A stretch of DNA of 26,201 nt from UBA6197 sp047638075 (GTDB taxonomy: Bacteria > Pseudomonadota > Alphaproteobacteria > Rhodobacterales > Rhodobacteraceae): positions 1 to 26,201 of the forward strand of contig NZ_JBLJBV010000073.1 in the NCBI RefSeq assembly GCF_047638075.1, given 5' to 3'. A model generated the notes under the pieces. The model searched no databases, was not told where the DNA came from, and saw only the letters and a list, made by a program, of their open reading frames with translations. Positions 1-6,413 of this stretch are shown piece after piece. The translations under genes were made by a program, and so were the position numbers. Positions within the stretch are counted from its first letter, which is position 1; each line of letters begins with the position of its first letter.

Positions 1-31
1 CAAATCGCTGAAAGACAGCGTCAACGGCTGA
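1..31 (+). CDS. 3' end of an upstream gene (partial, unidentified)
   Basis: An open frame entering from the left edge reads nine sense codons (K S L K D S V N G) and stops at TGA 29-31. A rho-independent terminator follows about 40 bases later, which fits the end of a real gene. Nine residues are too few to identify the product, and another frame through the edge stays open longer, so this call rests mainly on the terminator. Confidence 0.3.
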   Translation, partial: KSLKDSVNG

Positions 32-72
32 TTTCGCGTGCTGCCCCCTTGTGGGTAGGCCGCTATCGGATA

Positions 73-106
73 AGGTCGCCCTCGGAGATACCGGGGCGGC
101 CTTTTT
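73..106 (+). terminator. Rho-independent terminator of the upstream unit
   Basis: A 10-bp stem (73-82 with 93-102, including two G-T wobbles) closes a 10-base loop and runs directly into five T residues at 102-106. It lies after the stop at 29-31 and before the start of the exporter gene at 134, so it separates that gene from the unit to the left. Confidence 0.7.
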
Positions 107-133
107 CGTTGCCGCAATCACAACAGGACAAGC

Positions 134-1000
134 ATGGATTTTCGCGCGATTGGCATGGGGTTGGCGTTCGCGCTGATGTGGTCCTCGGCATTCACCTCGG
201 CACGAATGATCGTGATTGATGCGCCGCCGCTGACAGCATTGGCGTTCCGATTTCTGTTTTCGGGGATCATCGGCGTCGCGATCGCGCTGGCGATGGGTCA
301 AAGTTGGCGGCTGAATCGGGCGCAATGGCGCGCAACGCTGATCTTTGGGGTTTGCCAGAACGCGCTTTATCTGGGGCTGAATTTCGTCGCCATGCAGTGG
401 ATCGAGGCATCGCTGGCGGCGATCATCGCCTCGACCATGCCGTTGATGGTGGCGCTTTTCGGGTGGTTGGTCTTTGGTGACAGGGTGCGCCCCTTGGGTC
501 TGGCGGGGCTCGTGGCCGGGGTGATCGGGGTTGCGCTGATCATGGGGGCGCGGCTTTCAGGCGGAGTTGATGTGCTGGGGATGGTGCTGTGCTTTGTGGC
601 GGCATTGGCGCTTTCGGCGGCAACGCTTTCGGTGCGGGGCGCATCTTCGGGCGGAAATGTGATGATGATCGTGGGGTTGCAGATGTTTGTTGGCGCCGCC
701 CTGCTGACTGTGGCCGCAGTCGCATTTGAAAGCTGGACGGTGCACTGGACGCCGCGCCTTTTAGGGGCGTTTGCCTATACCACGCTGGTACCCGGCGTTC
801 TGGCAACCTGGGTCTGGTTCTGGCTGGTGGCGCGGATTGGTGCGGTTAAGGCAGCTACCTTTCACTTTCTCAACCCGTTCTTCGGGGTCTTGGTCGCTGC
901 TGTGCTGCTGAGCGAGCGATTGGGCCTGGCGGATATCATCGGGGTCGTGATCATCGCCGGTGGCATTCTGGCGGTGCAGATCTCAAAGCAGGCGCGCTAA
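134..1000 (+). CDS. DMT-superfamily (EamA) transporter
   Basis: This is a 288-residue inner-membrane protein made almost entirely of hydrophobic segments, about ten in all, arranged as two EamA repeats of roughly 140 residues. That length and layout are typical of the drug/metabolite transporter superfamily, whose members mostly export amino acids, metabolites or drugs. The first repeat carries an early WSSAF motif and the second ends in a hydrophobic helix followed by a short basic tail (KQAR). The ATG at 134 is preceded by AGGA at 125-128. The gene is transcribed alone behind a terminator and converges with the small minus-strand ORF at 1008-1175. The substrate cannot be told from sequence. 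Confidence 0.9.
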   Translation: MDFRAIGMGLAFALMWSSAFTSARMIVIDAPPLTALAFRFLFSGIIGVAIALAMGQSWRLNRAQWRATLIFGVCQNALYLGLNFVAMQWIEASLAAIIASTMPLMVALFGWLVFGDRVRPLGLAGLVAGVIGVALIMGARLSGGVDVLGMVLCFVAALALSAATLSVRGASSGGNVMMIVGLQMFVGAALLTVAAVAFESWTVHWTPRLLGAFAYTTLVPGVLATWVWFWLVARIGAVKAATFHFLNPFFGVLVAAVLLSERLGLADIIGVVIIAGGILAVQISKQAR

Positions 1001-1007
1001 GCTGCGA

Positions 1008-1175
1008 TCAGACCGCGGATTTTGCCGTCAACAGATCGTTTACGCTGTTTCGTGTGGCATAGATGTCGTCGTTTTGAGCATTGTCCACGGTGACGCTTCT
1101 TTGCACGTTGCTGGCGGCAAAGATCAACAAGCTGGCTGGTCCCAGCCTTATCAGAAGCGTTTGGCGCGTAATCAT
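1008..1175 (-). CDS. Small putative exported protein (55 aa), FNR-box associated
   Basis: The frame runs ATG 1175 to TGA 1008 and encodes 55 residues. The N-terminus has basic residues (Arg4, Arg10) followed by a hydrophobic stretch (about residues 11-21, ending FAAS), like a signal peptide or single membrane anchor. The rest is polar, with an acidic NAQNDD segment. Six G residues sit 4 bases upstream of the ATG as a possible ribosome site. A perfect FNR-type box lies 82 bases upstream in the only orientation that makes regulatory sense. The family is not recognised. It could be a chance ORF, but the promoter, ribosome site and signal-like start occur together. It ends 8 bases from the convergent exporter gene. 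Confidence 0.45.
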   Translation of the reverse strand: MITRQTLLIRLGPASLLIFAASNVQRSVTVDNAQNDDIYATRNSVNDLLTAKSAV

Positions 1176-1250
1176 AAGACCCCCCAAAAGGTCAATCTAC
1201 CGACTCATGAACAGTCTTGCTCTGATTAGGGGTTCGCAAGCACTTCAGCC

Positions 1251-1264
1251 TTGATTTATATCAA
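1251..1264 (-). promoter_or_regulatory. FNR/Dnr-type box (perfect TTGAT-N4-ATCAA)
   Basis: The 14-mer TTGATTTATATCAA is a perfect match to the FNR/FnrL/Dnr family consensus. It lies 20 bases beyond the stop of the Crp/Fnr regulator at 1284 and upstream of the minus-strand small ORF starting at 1175. The nearest plus-strand gene begins about 860 bases away. A start site at about 1216 would put the box centre at -41.5, the usual activator position, and the weak -10-like CCTAAT at 1230-1225 falls near the expected place. The box is read directly; the target is inferred. Confidence 0.75.
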
Positions 1265-1283
1265 TCAAATCAGCGTGAACATA

Positions 1284-1997
1284 TTAAACCGCGCGCGTCC
1301 ATGCATCTGCCGGGTCTTCCTCGGCAAAGGTGCGTAGGGCGGTAACATCCGAAATGGCGGCGTGGTTTTGGCGCACCGTAACACCGGCCTCTTTCAACCT
1401 TGCAAACGCGCGTGACAGGCTTTCAGGCTTCATGCCCAGACGGCCCGCGATCAGCACCTTTTCATAAGGCAGCGTAACCGTGCAGGCCCCCGTTTCAACG
1501 GAACAGAGTTCCAACAGGAATTCAGCAACGCGCTGCGCACCGGTTTGCGCTTTCAACTGTTCAATCTGTGATACTAGCCCATGAAGATGCGCGAATGTTG
1601 CCGACAGGATCGACAGCGCCACATCCGGCTCATCGCGGATCATCCGCATCAAAATATCAGTTTCAATGCGCAATAGGGTGCAATCGGTCACGGTTTCGGC
1701 GGCTACCGGATAGGTGCCATGACTAAAGGCTACTGCCTCGCCAAAGCTGCGGCCGCGGGTAAATACGCCCACCACCGCCTCTGCGCCATTCGGTGCGATC
1801 CGATAGAGCTTGACCCACCCCTCCAGCACAATAAAGATGGCCGCCGCCCGTTCGCCCTGCAAAAAGACGGTTGCCCCCCTATCGTAAGAACGCACATGGG
1901 CCTGCGATAATATACGCTGGGAAAGCTCTTCGCTTGTATTGCACAGCAATAAGGAGCCTCGGGCGATCGCGGTATATTCAGGTTTCATGGCAGCCAT
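1284..1997 (-). CDS. Crp/Fnr-family transcriptional regulator, Dnr/NnrR-like
   Basis: This is a 237-residue cytoplasmic activator. A cyclic-nucleotide-binding-fold sensor domain spans about residues 15-130 (GATVFLQGE, GRSFGEAVAF). A long dimer helix follows (about 130-160), then a winged HTH (about 170-225). The recognition helix carries Glu192, Ser195 and Arg196, the E-x-x-S-R set that reads TTGAT half-sites in FNR. Cysteines occur only at 19, 106, 165 and 172, so the four-cysteine Fe-S cluster of true FNR is missing. This resembles Dnr/NnrR regulators, which sense NO through heme. The ATG at 1997 has CGGAA upstream; Met4 is an alternative. Divergent nnrU supports a nitrogen-oxide role. No binding box is obvious in the 1998-2126 gap. 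Confidence 0.85.
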   Translation of the reverse strand: MAAMKPEYTAIARGSLLLCNTSEELSQRILSQAHVRSYDRGATVFLQGERAAAIFIVLEGWVKLYRIAPNGAEAVVGVFTRGRSFGEAVAFSHGTYPVAAETVTDCTLLRIETDILMRMIRDEPDVALSILSATFAHLHGLVSQIEQLKAQTGAQRVAEFLLELCSVETGACTVTLPYEKVLIAGRLGMKPESLSRAFARLKEAGVTVRQNHAAISDVTALRTFAEEDPADAWTRAV

Positions 1998-2126
1998 TCG
2001 TCATATTCCGATGCACAGTGCCACAGCCAGATGAAATGTTCCACCGCCCATCGCACCACGAACGGTTGCGGGTCTGCTTTTGCAGGCTTAGGGTGCGCCC
2101 AGGAAAAATGGCGGACGGACCAGACC

Positions 2127-2819
2127 ATGAATTTGGGCGGATGGGGTGAATATCTTTTGGCATTCGCGGCCTTTCTCGGGTCGCATGCGATTCCTTCGCG
2201 GCCCGGATTGAAAGCGTGGCTGATGGCCCATCTTGGGCGAAAAGGCTATGTAACCGTGTTCAGCCTGCTGTCAACCGCCCTGCTGTTTTGGTTGATCTTC
2301 GCCGCTGGCCGCGCACCCTATGTTGAACTGTGGGGGTGGGCGCACTGGCAAATCTGGCTGGTTAACCTGACGATGCCGGTGGTGGTCGTGCTTAGCGTAT
2401 TCGGCATTGGCACGCCCAATCCGTTATCTTTCGGAGGGCGTAGCAACGGATTTGACCCAGAACATCCCGGTATTGCCGGCGTAGTGCGCCATCCGTTGCT
2501 CTGGGCGTTGCTGCTTTGGTCGCTGGCCCATCTCATCGCAAACGGAGATCTGGCGCATGCCCTGTTGTTTGGGGGTTTTGCTGCTTTTTCAGTGATGGGG
2601 ATGAAACTGATTGATCGGCGCCATACCCGCGTTTGGGGGGCCGAAGAATTCATGAAAATGACGGCGCGCACCTCTACCTTGCCTTTTGCCGCGTGGATCA
2701 GTGGGCGTTGGCATCCTCAGCAGGGTCCGTCGATCTTTCGGTTGCTGATTTCGGTCGCGGTCTGGCTTGCGCTGTTGCTGCTACACCCCTCGGTTATCGG
2801 CGTGTCGCCCCTGCCTTAG
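2127..2819 (+). CDS. nnrU: NnrU-family integral membrane protein
   Basis: From the ATG at 2127 this is a 230-residue protein with about six hydrophobic segments. NnrU features are visible: an early SHAIPSRPGLK block, GRKGY after the first loop, a GIGTPNPLSFG loop, and HPGIAGVVRHPLLWALLLW near the middle. NnrU proteins are linked genetically to nitrite/NO respiration and resemble NnrU/isoprenylcysteine methyltransferase-like membrane folds, but their biochemical role is unsettled. The frame is open 32 codons further upstream to an ATG at 2031. That extension is polar and cysteine-rich and overlaps the regulator's promoter, so 2127 is preferred, with GGACGG upstream. The gene is divergent from the Dnr-like regulator. 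No nir or nor genes are present in the window. Confidence 0.85.
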   Translation: MNLGGWGEYLLAFAAFLGSHAIPSRPGLKAWLMAHLGRKGYVTVFSLLSTALLFWLIFAAGRAPYVELWGWAHWQIWLVNLTMPVVVVLSVFGIGTPNPLSFGGRSNGFDPEHPGIAGVVRHPLLWALLLWSLAHLIANGDLAHALLFGGFAAFSVMGMKLIDRRHTRVWGAEEFMKMTARTSTLPFAAWISGRWHPQQGPSIFRLLISVAVWLALLLLHPSVIGVSPLP

Positions 2820-2945
2820 GCGGGCAAACATTTCCTTTCACTCGCGCAAGGGTTGCGTTACACAGTTTTATACTGCGCTGTCTTTGGCGGGCCAGACCGG
2901 CGCCGTGCAACGGCGTTCGCGTGAAACGGGCTTATGTGAGGGGCG

Positions 2946-4535
2946 ATGAGTGCACTAAACCGCGTGAAAACTCTTTTTTCGCATAGCGTCAACAAGGGCT
3001 TTACCGTCAAGGATTATGCAATGGCGGCGGTGGGTAGCCCCGCCTTGTTCAAATACGCGGCGCGCCGGGTCTTGCGTCAGCGTGCCCGTGCCGTTGAAAG
3101 CGCAATCCGTGCCAGTGAAAACAAGGCGCTGCGTAGCGTCGCGCCCGAGTTGCCGCCATCGCTGGACCAACTTATTGACGGGCTTGCTCGGCATATGGGG
3201 GTGCTGGTTCTGGAGCGTGGTACAAACAGCGCCGAAATCGGAGTGGCCGAGGTGGACCTCTTGTCGGCGCTGCTATACCTTAAGTCGAACGCGCTGCAAT
3301 CACGGATGCAGATTGGTAGCGCGGCTGTCAACTTTGGCACAAAAAACTTCAAAAGCCGGGCACTTGCCGCGCCGTTCATTCGGCTGAAGTTTTCTGATGA
3401 TGCGTTGAATGATGCCCATCTGACGATCGAGCCCTACTATAATGTGGAGCCGGGAAAATGGCTGTCGAACAATAGCCGCAACCTGACAGCCCGCGCCCTT
3501 TATACCGATATTCTGGAAACACCGGGGGTGCATGATGCGGTCACTTTGTTGTCAGGTTCCACGCTTTACGACCGTGCGCTGACTGCCCCGGTTGACGTGG
3601 TTTATACATGGGTCAACCATAATGACCCGGCTTGGGCCGCTCTTTTTGATGAATGCAGGCCAGACAGGGCCGATGAACAACCGCAAACGCCAAGCACCCA
3701 AAGCGCTGATGCGGACGCGCTATCCCGGTTTCATAGCAATGACGAGCTACGCTTTTCGCTGCGCTCGGTCATGCAAAACCTTGCTTGGGTAAACAAGATC
3801 TATGTGTTCACCAACTGCGCCAAACCGGACTGGCTAGCCAAGGACAGTGACCGATTGGTCTGGGTTCAGCACAGTGATGTCATTGCTGGCGAACACCTGC
3901 CCACCTTCAATTCGCATGTGATCGAATCCTACCTGCACCGGATACCGGGGCTTTGCGAAAACTTCATTTACATCAACGACGATGTTTTTGTTGCGCGGCC
4001 GCTGGCCAAGGATTTTTTCTTTGACGCCAATGGGGCGTCGCGCTCATTTCTGGAGCCCTACGGCATGGTGTCGGGGGCGATAAGGGTTGGGGACCCGGAT
4101 TATCTGAATGCAGCGCGAAATTCGGCGCGGGTGATCCATTCAGCCTTGGGCTTTGTTCCGACGCAGTTACACCGGCACACCACCTTTGCGCTGCGCCGTT
4201 CAGTGCTTGAAGAAATCGAGATACGTTTTGGCGATGAAATTTCGCAAATGCGCACGAACCGTTTTCGCAGCCCCACGGATATGAACCTGACCAGTTTTTT
4301 CTATCACCATTATGCTTATGGTACCGGGCGTGCCGCTATGGCGACCTGCAGCAGCGCCTTTGTCAAATCGCTGGATATTCGCTGGAAAGCGCAGTTGGAA
4401 GCCGCCGCAAACCCGGCGCTTCAGATCATCTGCATCAACGAAGGTGGAACCGAAAAACCTGCGGCAAACTGGCATAGCGCAGTGCAGCGCTTTCTAAGCC
4501 AGCGATTTCCGAACAAGGCGCCATGGGAACGTTGA
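2946..4535 (+). CDS. Stealth-family capsule polysaccharide phosphotransferase
   Basis: This 529-residue protein matches the Stealth family, which transfers hexose-1-phosphate units during synthesis of capsule or cell-wall phosphoglycans. Conserved regions appear in order: CR1 DVVYTWVN at 217-224, CR2 beginning FHSNDELRFSLRSV at 262 with YINDDVFV at 342-349, CR3 beginning HRHTTFALRR near 409 and running to YHHYAYGTGR, and a short CR4-like ICINEG at 495-500. About 210 residues precede CR1 and lack a recognised fold. There is no signal peptide, as expected for a cytoplasmic enzyme. The ATG at 2946 follows a GAGGGG ribosome site, and a TATACT at 2869-2874 could be a -10. No other capsule gene is adjacent. 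Confidence 0.9.
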   Translation: MSALNRVKTLFSHSVNKGFTVKDYAMAAVGSPALFKYAARRVLRQRARAVESAIRASENKALRSVAPELPPSLDQLIDGLARHMGVLVLERGTNSAEIGVAEVDLLSALLYLKSNALQSRMQIGSAAVNFGTKNFKSRALAAPFIRLKFSDDALNDAHLTIEPYYNVEPGKWLSNNSRNLTARALYTDILETPGVHDAVTLLSGSTLYDRALTAPVDVVYTWVNHNDPAWAALFDECRPDRADEQPQTPSTQSADADALSRFHSNDELRFSLRSVMQNLAWVNKIYVFTNCAKPDWLAKDSDRLVWVQHSDVIAGEHLPTFNSHVIESYLHRIPGLCENFIYINDDVFVARPLAKDFFFDANGASRSFLEPYGMVSGAIRVGDPDYLNAARNSARVIHSALGFVPTQLHRHTTFALRRSVLEEIEIRFGDEISQMRTNRFRSPTDMNLTSFFYHHYAYGTGRAAMATCSSAFVKSLDIRWKAQLEAAANPALQIICINEGGTEKPAANWHSAVQRFLSQRFPNKAPWER

Positions 4536-4585
4536 GGTTTCTGCGCCGCCGGCCTGTTTAGTGACGGCCCCGGCACACGTTGCCT

Positions 4586-5059
4586 TTAACGGCTTTGTTT
4601 CAGCAACCGTGACTTCTGGCGATCCCAGTCGCGTTTGGCTTCTGTGGCGCGCTTATCGGCCTGCTTCTTGCCCTTGGCGATGCCCAGCTTGATCTTTACC
4701 GTGCCACGGTCGTTGAAATACATCACCAGCGGCACAATCGTCATGCCCTCGCGGCCGATGGCGTTCCACAGGCGTGACAATTCCTTGCGCGATACCAGCA
4801 GTTTGCGGCGGCGTCGTTCTTCGTGGCCAAAAACCCCGGCTTGTTTGTAGGGCGCGATATAGCCGTTGATCAGCCACAACTCGCCATTTTCGACGCTGGC
4901 ATAGCTGTCTGCGATGTTCGACTGCCCGATCCGCAGGGATTTCACCTCAGACCCTAGCAGCATGATCCCGGCCTCAAGATCGCTCTCAATGGCATAATCG
5001 AACCGCGCCCGGCGGTTTTCTGCGATTACTTTGGAATTCGGGTCTGATTTCTTGGCCAT
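4586..5059 (-). CDS. smpB: SsrA-binding protein SmpB
   Basis: SmpB binds tmRNA and delivers it to stalled ribosomes for trans-translation. The 157-residue protein has the family landmarks: VIAENRRARFDY near the N-terminus, GIMLLGSEVKSLR, the YKQAG and HEERRRRKLLVSRKEL block, PLVMYFNDRGTVKIKLGIAKGKK, and a basic C-terminal tail that enters the decoding site. The frame continues 15 codons upstream to 5104, but the family start is MAKK at 5059, preceded by GGGCGGGA. It converges with the Stealth gene and sits downstream of lrgB on the same strand. The tmRNA gene itself was not seen in this window. Confidence 0.97.
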   Translation of the reverse strand: MAKKSDPNSKVIAENRRARFDYAIESDLEAGIMLLGSEVKSLRIGQSNIADSYASVENGELWLINGYIAPYKQAGVFGHEERRRRKLLVSRKELSRLWNAIGREGMTIVPLVMYFNDRGTVKIKLGIAKGKKQADKRATEAKRDWDRQKSRLLKQSR

Positions 5060-5146
5060 GTCCCGCCCGAGATAATGCGCCTGCCCGCCCATGTCCAGAT
5101 GCACCTACGCGACTGCGCGCGTCTTGGCGCAGCAAGCACCATGCCC

Positions 5147-5863
5147 CTAAACGAAAAAGCTAAGCACCCAGGGCGCCAAAAGGGCGGTCAGCACCGCGTT
5201 CAGCCCCATGCCGATACCGGCGAAGGCGCCCGCGGTTTCGTGCACCTGAAAGGCCCGCGCCGTGCCAATGCCATGCGCCGCCACCCCCACCGCAAAGCCA
5301 CGCGCGCGCCAGTCTGTCAGACCCAGCGCGTTCAAAAGCGGCGTGGCAATTACCGCACCAAAAATGCCGGTCAACAATACCAGCACGGCGGTTAATGTCG
5401 GCGCACCGCCCATCGCTTCGGAAATGCCGATCGCGACGGGTGCGGTTGCGGATTTTGGCGCAAGCGAGGCCAGAACCGTTGGCTCCACCCCCATCGCCCA
5501 AGCGATCGCAAGCGCGCTGAAAACGGCTGTGAACGACCCCGCAAACAGTGCCGCCAGCATTGGCAGTGCCGCACGGCGCACGGCGGCAAGGTTGCCATAA
5601 AGCGGCACGGCCAGCGCCACGGTGGCCGGGCCCAGCATGAAGTGAACGAATTTGGCCCCCTCAAAATACTCGGGGTAGCCCGTGCCGGTCGCCCACAGCA
5701 CCAACGCCAGCAAGATTACCGCAACCAGCACCGGGTTGACAAAGGGCGTGCGCCCCGACGCCCGAAAGGCCGCGTCGCCCGCCCAATAGGCCAATAAGGT
5801 CGCGGTCAGCCACAGTAGCGGTTCGCGCGAAAGATAGCTCCAGATCAGGGCGGGATCACTCAT
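5147..5863 (-). CDS. lrgB: LrgB family membrane protein
   Basis: This 238-residue protein of several hydrophobic helices matches LrgB/CidB/YohK. Characteristic blocks are NPVLVAVILLA near residue 43, HFMLGPATVALAVPLY near 74, PKSATAPVAIGISEAMGG near 136, and a C-terminal AAHGIGTARAF. LrgAB-type systems are proposed to act as holin/antiholin-like or pyruvate/glycolate transport systems in the inner membrane; which applies here is unknown. Its start overlaps the end of lrgA by 8 bases, so the two are co-transcribed and probably coupled in translation. Confidence 0.93.
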   Translation of the reverse strand: MSDPALIWSYLSREPLLWLTATLLAYWAGDAAFRASGRTPFVNPVLVAVILLALVLWATGTGYPEYFEGAKFVHFMLGPATVALAVPLYGNLAAVRRAALPMLAALFAGSFTAVFSALAIAWAMGVEPTVLASLAPKSATAPVAIGISEAMGGAPTLTAVLVLLTGIFGAVIATPLLNALGLTDWRARGFAVGVAAHGIGTARAFQVHETAGAFAGIGMGLNAVLTALLAPWVLSFFV

Positions 5864-6212
5864 CGGCGCGGTTCCCGGTCAGGCGCGCCACAGCGCTGAA
5901 GGTCAGCGCCCCCACCGCAATTGCGGCGATGGTCGAAACCACCAGCGCGACGGCTAGCCCCAACCCTTCGGCGCGCAAGATCCCGAAATGCGCGACCACC
6001 CCAACCCCGGCGGGCACGAACAGCAGCGACAGATGCGCCAGTAGCCCCTGCGCGGTGGGGCGCACCATTCTGGCCAGCGCCGGCACCATCAGGAAGGCGG
6101 CCAATAGACCGACCATGCCCAGAACCGGCCCCGGTAGGGTCAGCCCCAAACCGCGTGATATGATCTCTCCGACAAGTTGAAATAACAAGATGATGGCAAG
6201 TGCAGGTATCAT
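5856..6212 (-). CDS. lrgA: LrgA/CidA family membrane protein
   Basis: LrgA is the small partner of LrgB. From the ATG at 6212 the protein has 118 residues and about four transmembrane helices, with the family signatures LFQLVGEIISRGLGLTLPGPVLGM and LLFVPAGVGVVAHF. The frame is open to a GTG at 6239, with ATGs at 6236 and 6230. Only 6212 has an ideal ribosome site, GGAGG at 6222-6218 with a 5-base spacer. The gene is divergent from smc across a 200-base region containing a DnaA-type box. Confidence 0.9.
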   Translation of the reverse strand: MIPALAIILLFQLVGEIISRGLGLTLPGPVLGMVGLLAAFLMVPALARMVRPTAQGLLAHLSLLFVPAGVGVVAHFGILRAEGLGLAVALVVSTIAAIAVGALTFSAVARLTGNRADE

Positions 6213-6295
6213 CAACGCCTCCGTTCCCATTTGCATCACGCTAGGGCAGATTCGCGCAAAGCAAAAGGGTGATGCGGTGGCAGGCCACCCGGCAG

Positions 6296-6316
6296 ATCCA
6301 CATATTTTGTGGATAA
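6296..6316. promoter_or_regulatory. Inverted DnaA-box pair upstream of smc
   Basis: TGTGGATAA at 6308-6316 is the exact reverse complement of the consensus DnaA box TTATCCACA. It forms a 7-bp inverted repeat (ATCCACA 6296-6302 with TGTGGAT 6308-6314) with a second, 7/9 box AGATCCACA at 6294-6302, separated by TATTT. The repeat lies about 98 bases upstream of the smc start and 84 bases upstream of lrgA. The match is seen directly; DnaA binding and regulation are inferred. Confidence 0.5.
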
Positions 6317-6413
6317 CGCGCGGATGACCGCCATATCGTGGGTCTGGCGATTGACAGCGGCACGCGCACGGCCAACAATCCCCGACTCGCAGGAATCATC
6401 AAAAGGTCACGAT

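Noticed and set aside
960..1229. A plus-strand frame of 89 codons overlapping the end of the first exporter gene
   Set aside because: It lies in another frame of the exporter's end and the small minus-strand ORF, has no ribosome site and an unprotein-like composition.
2031..2126. N-terminal extension of nnrU from an ATG at 2031
   Set aside because: The 32 extra residues are polar and Cys-rich with no family similarity. NnrU proteins begin at the hydrophobic segment after 2127.
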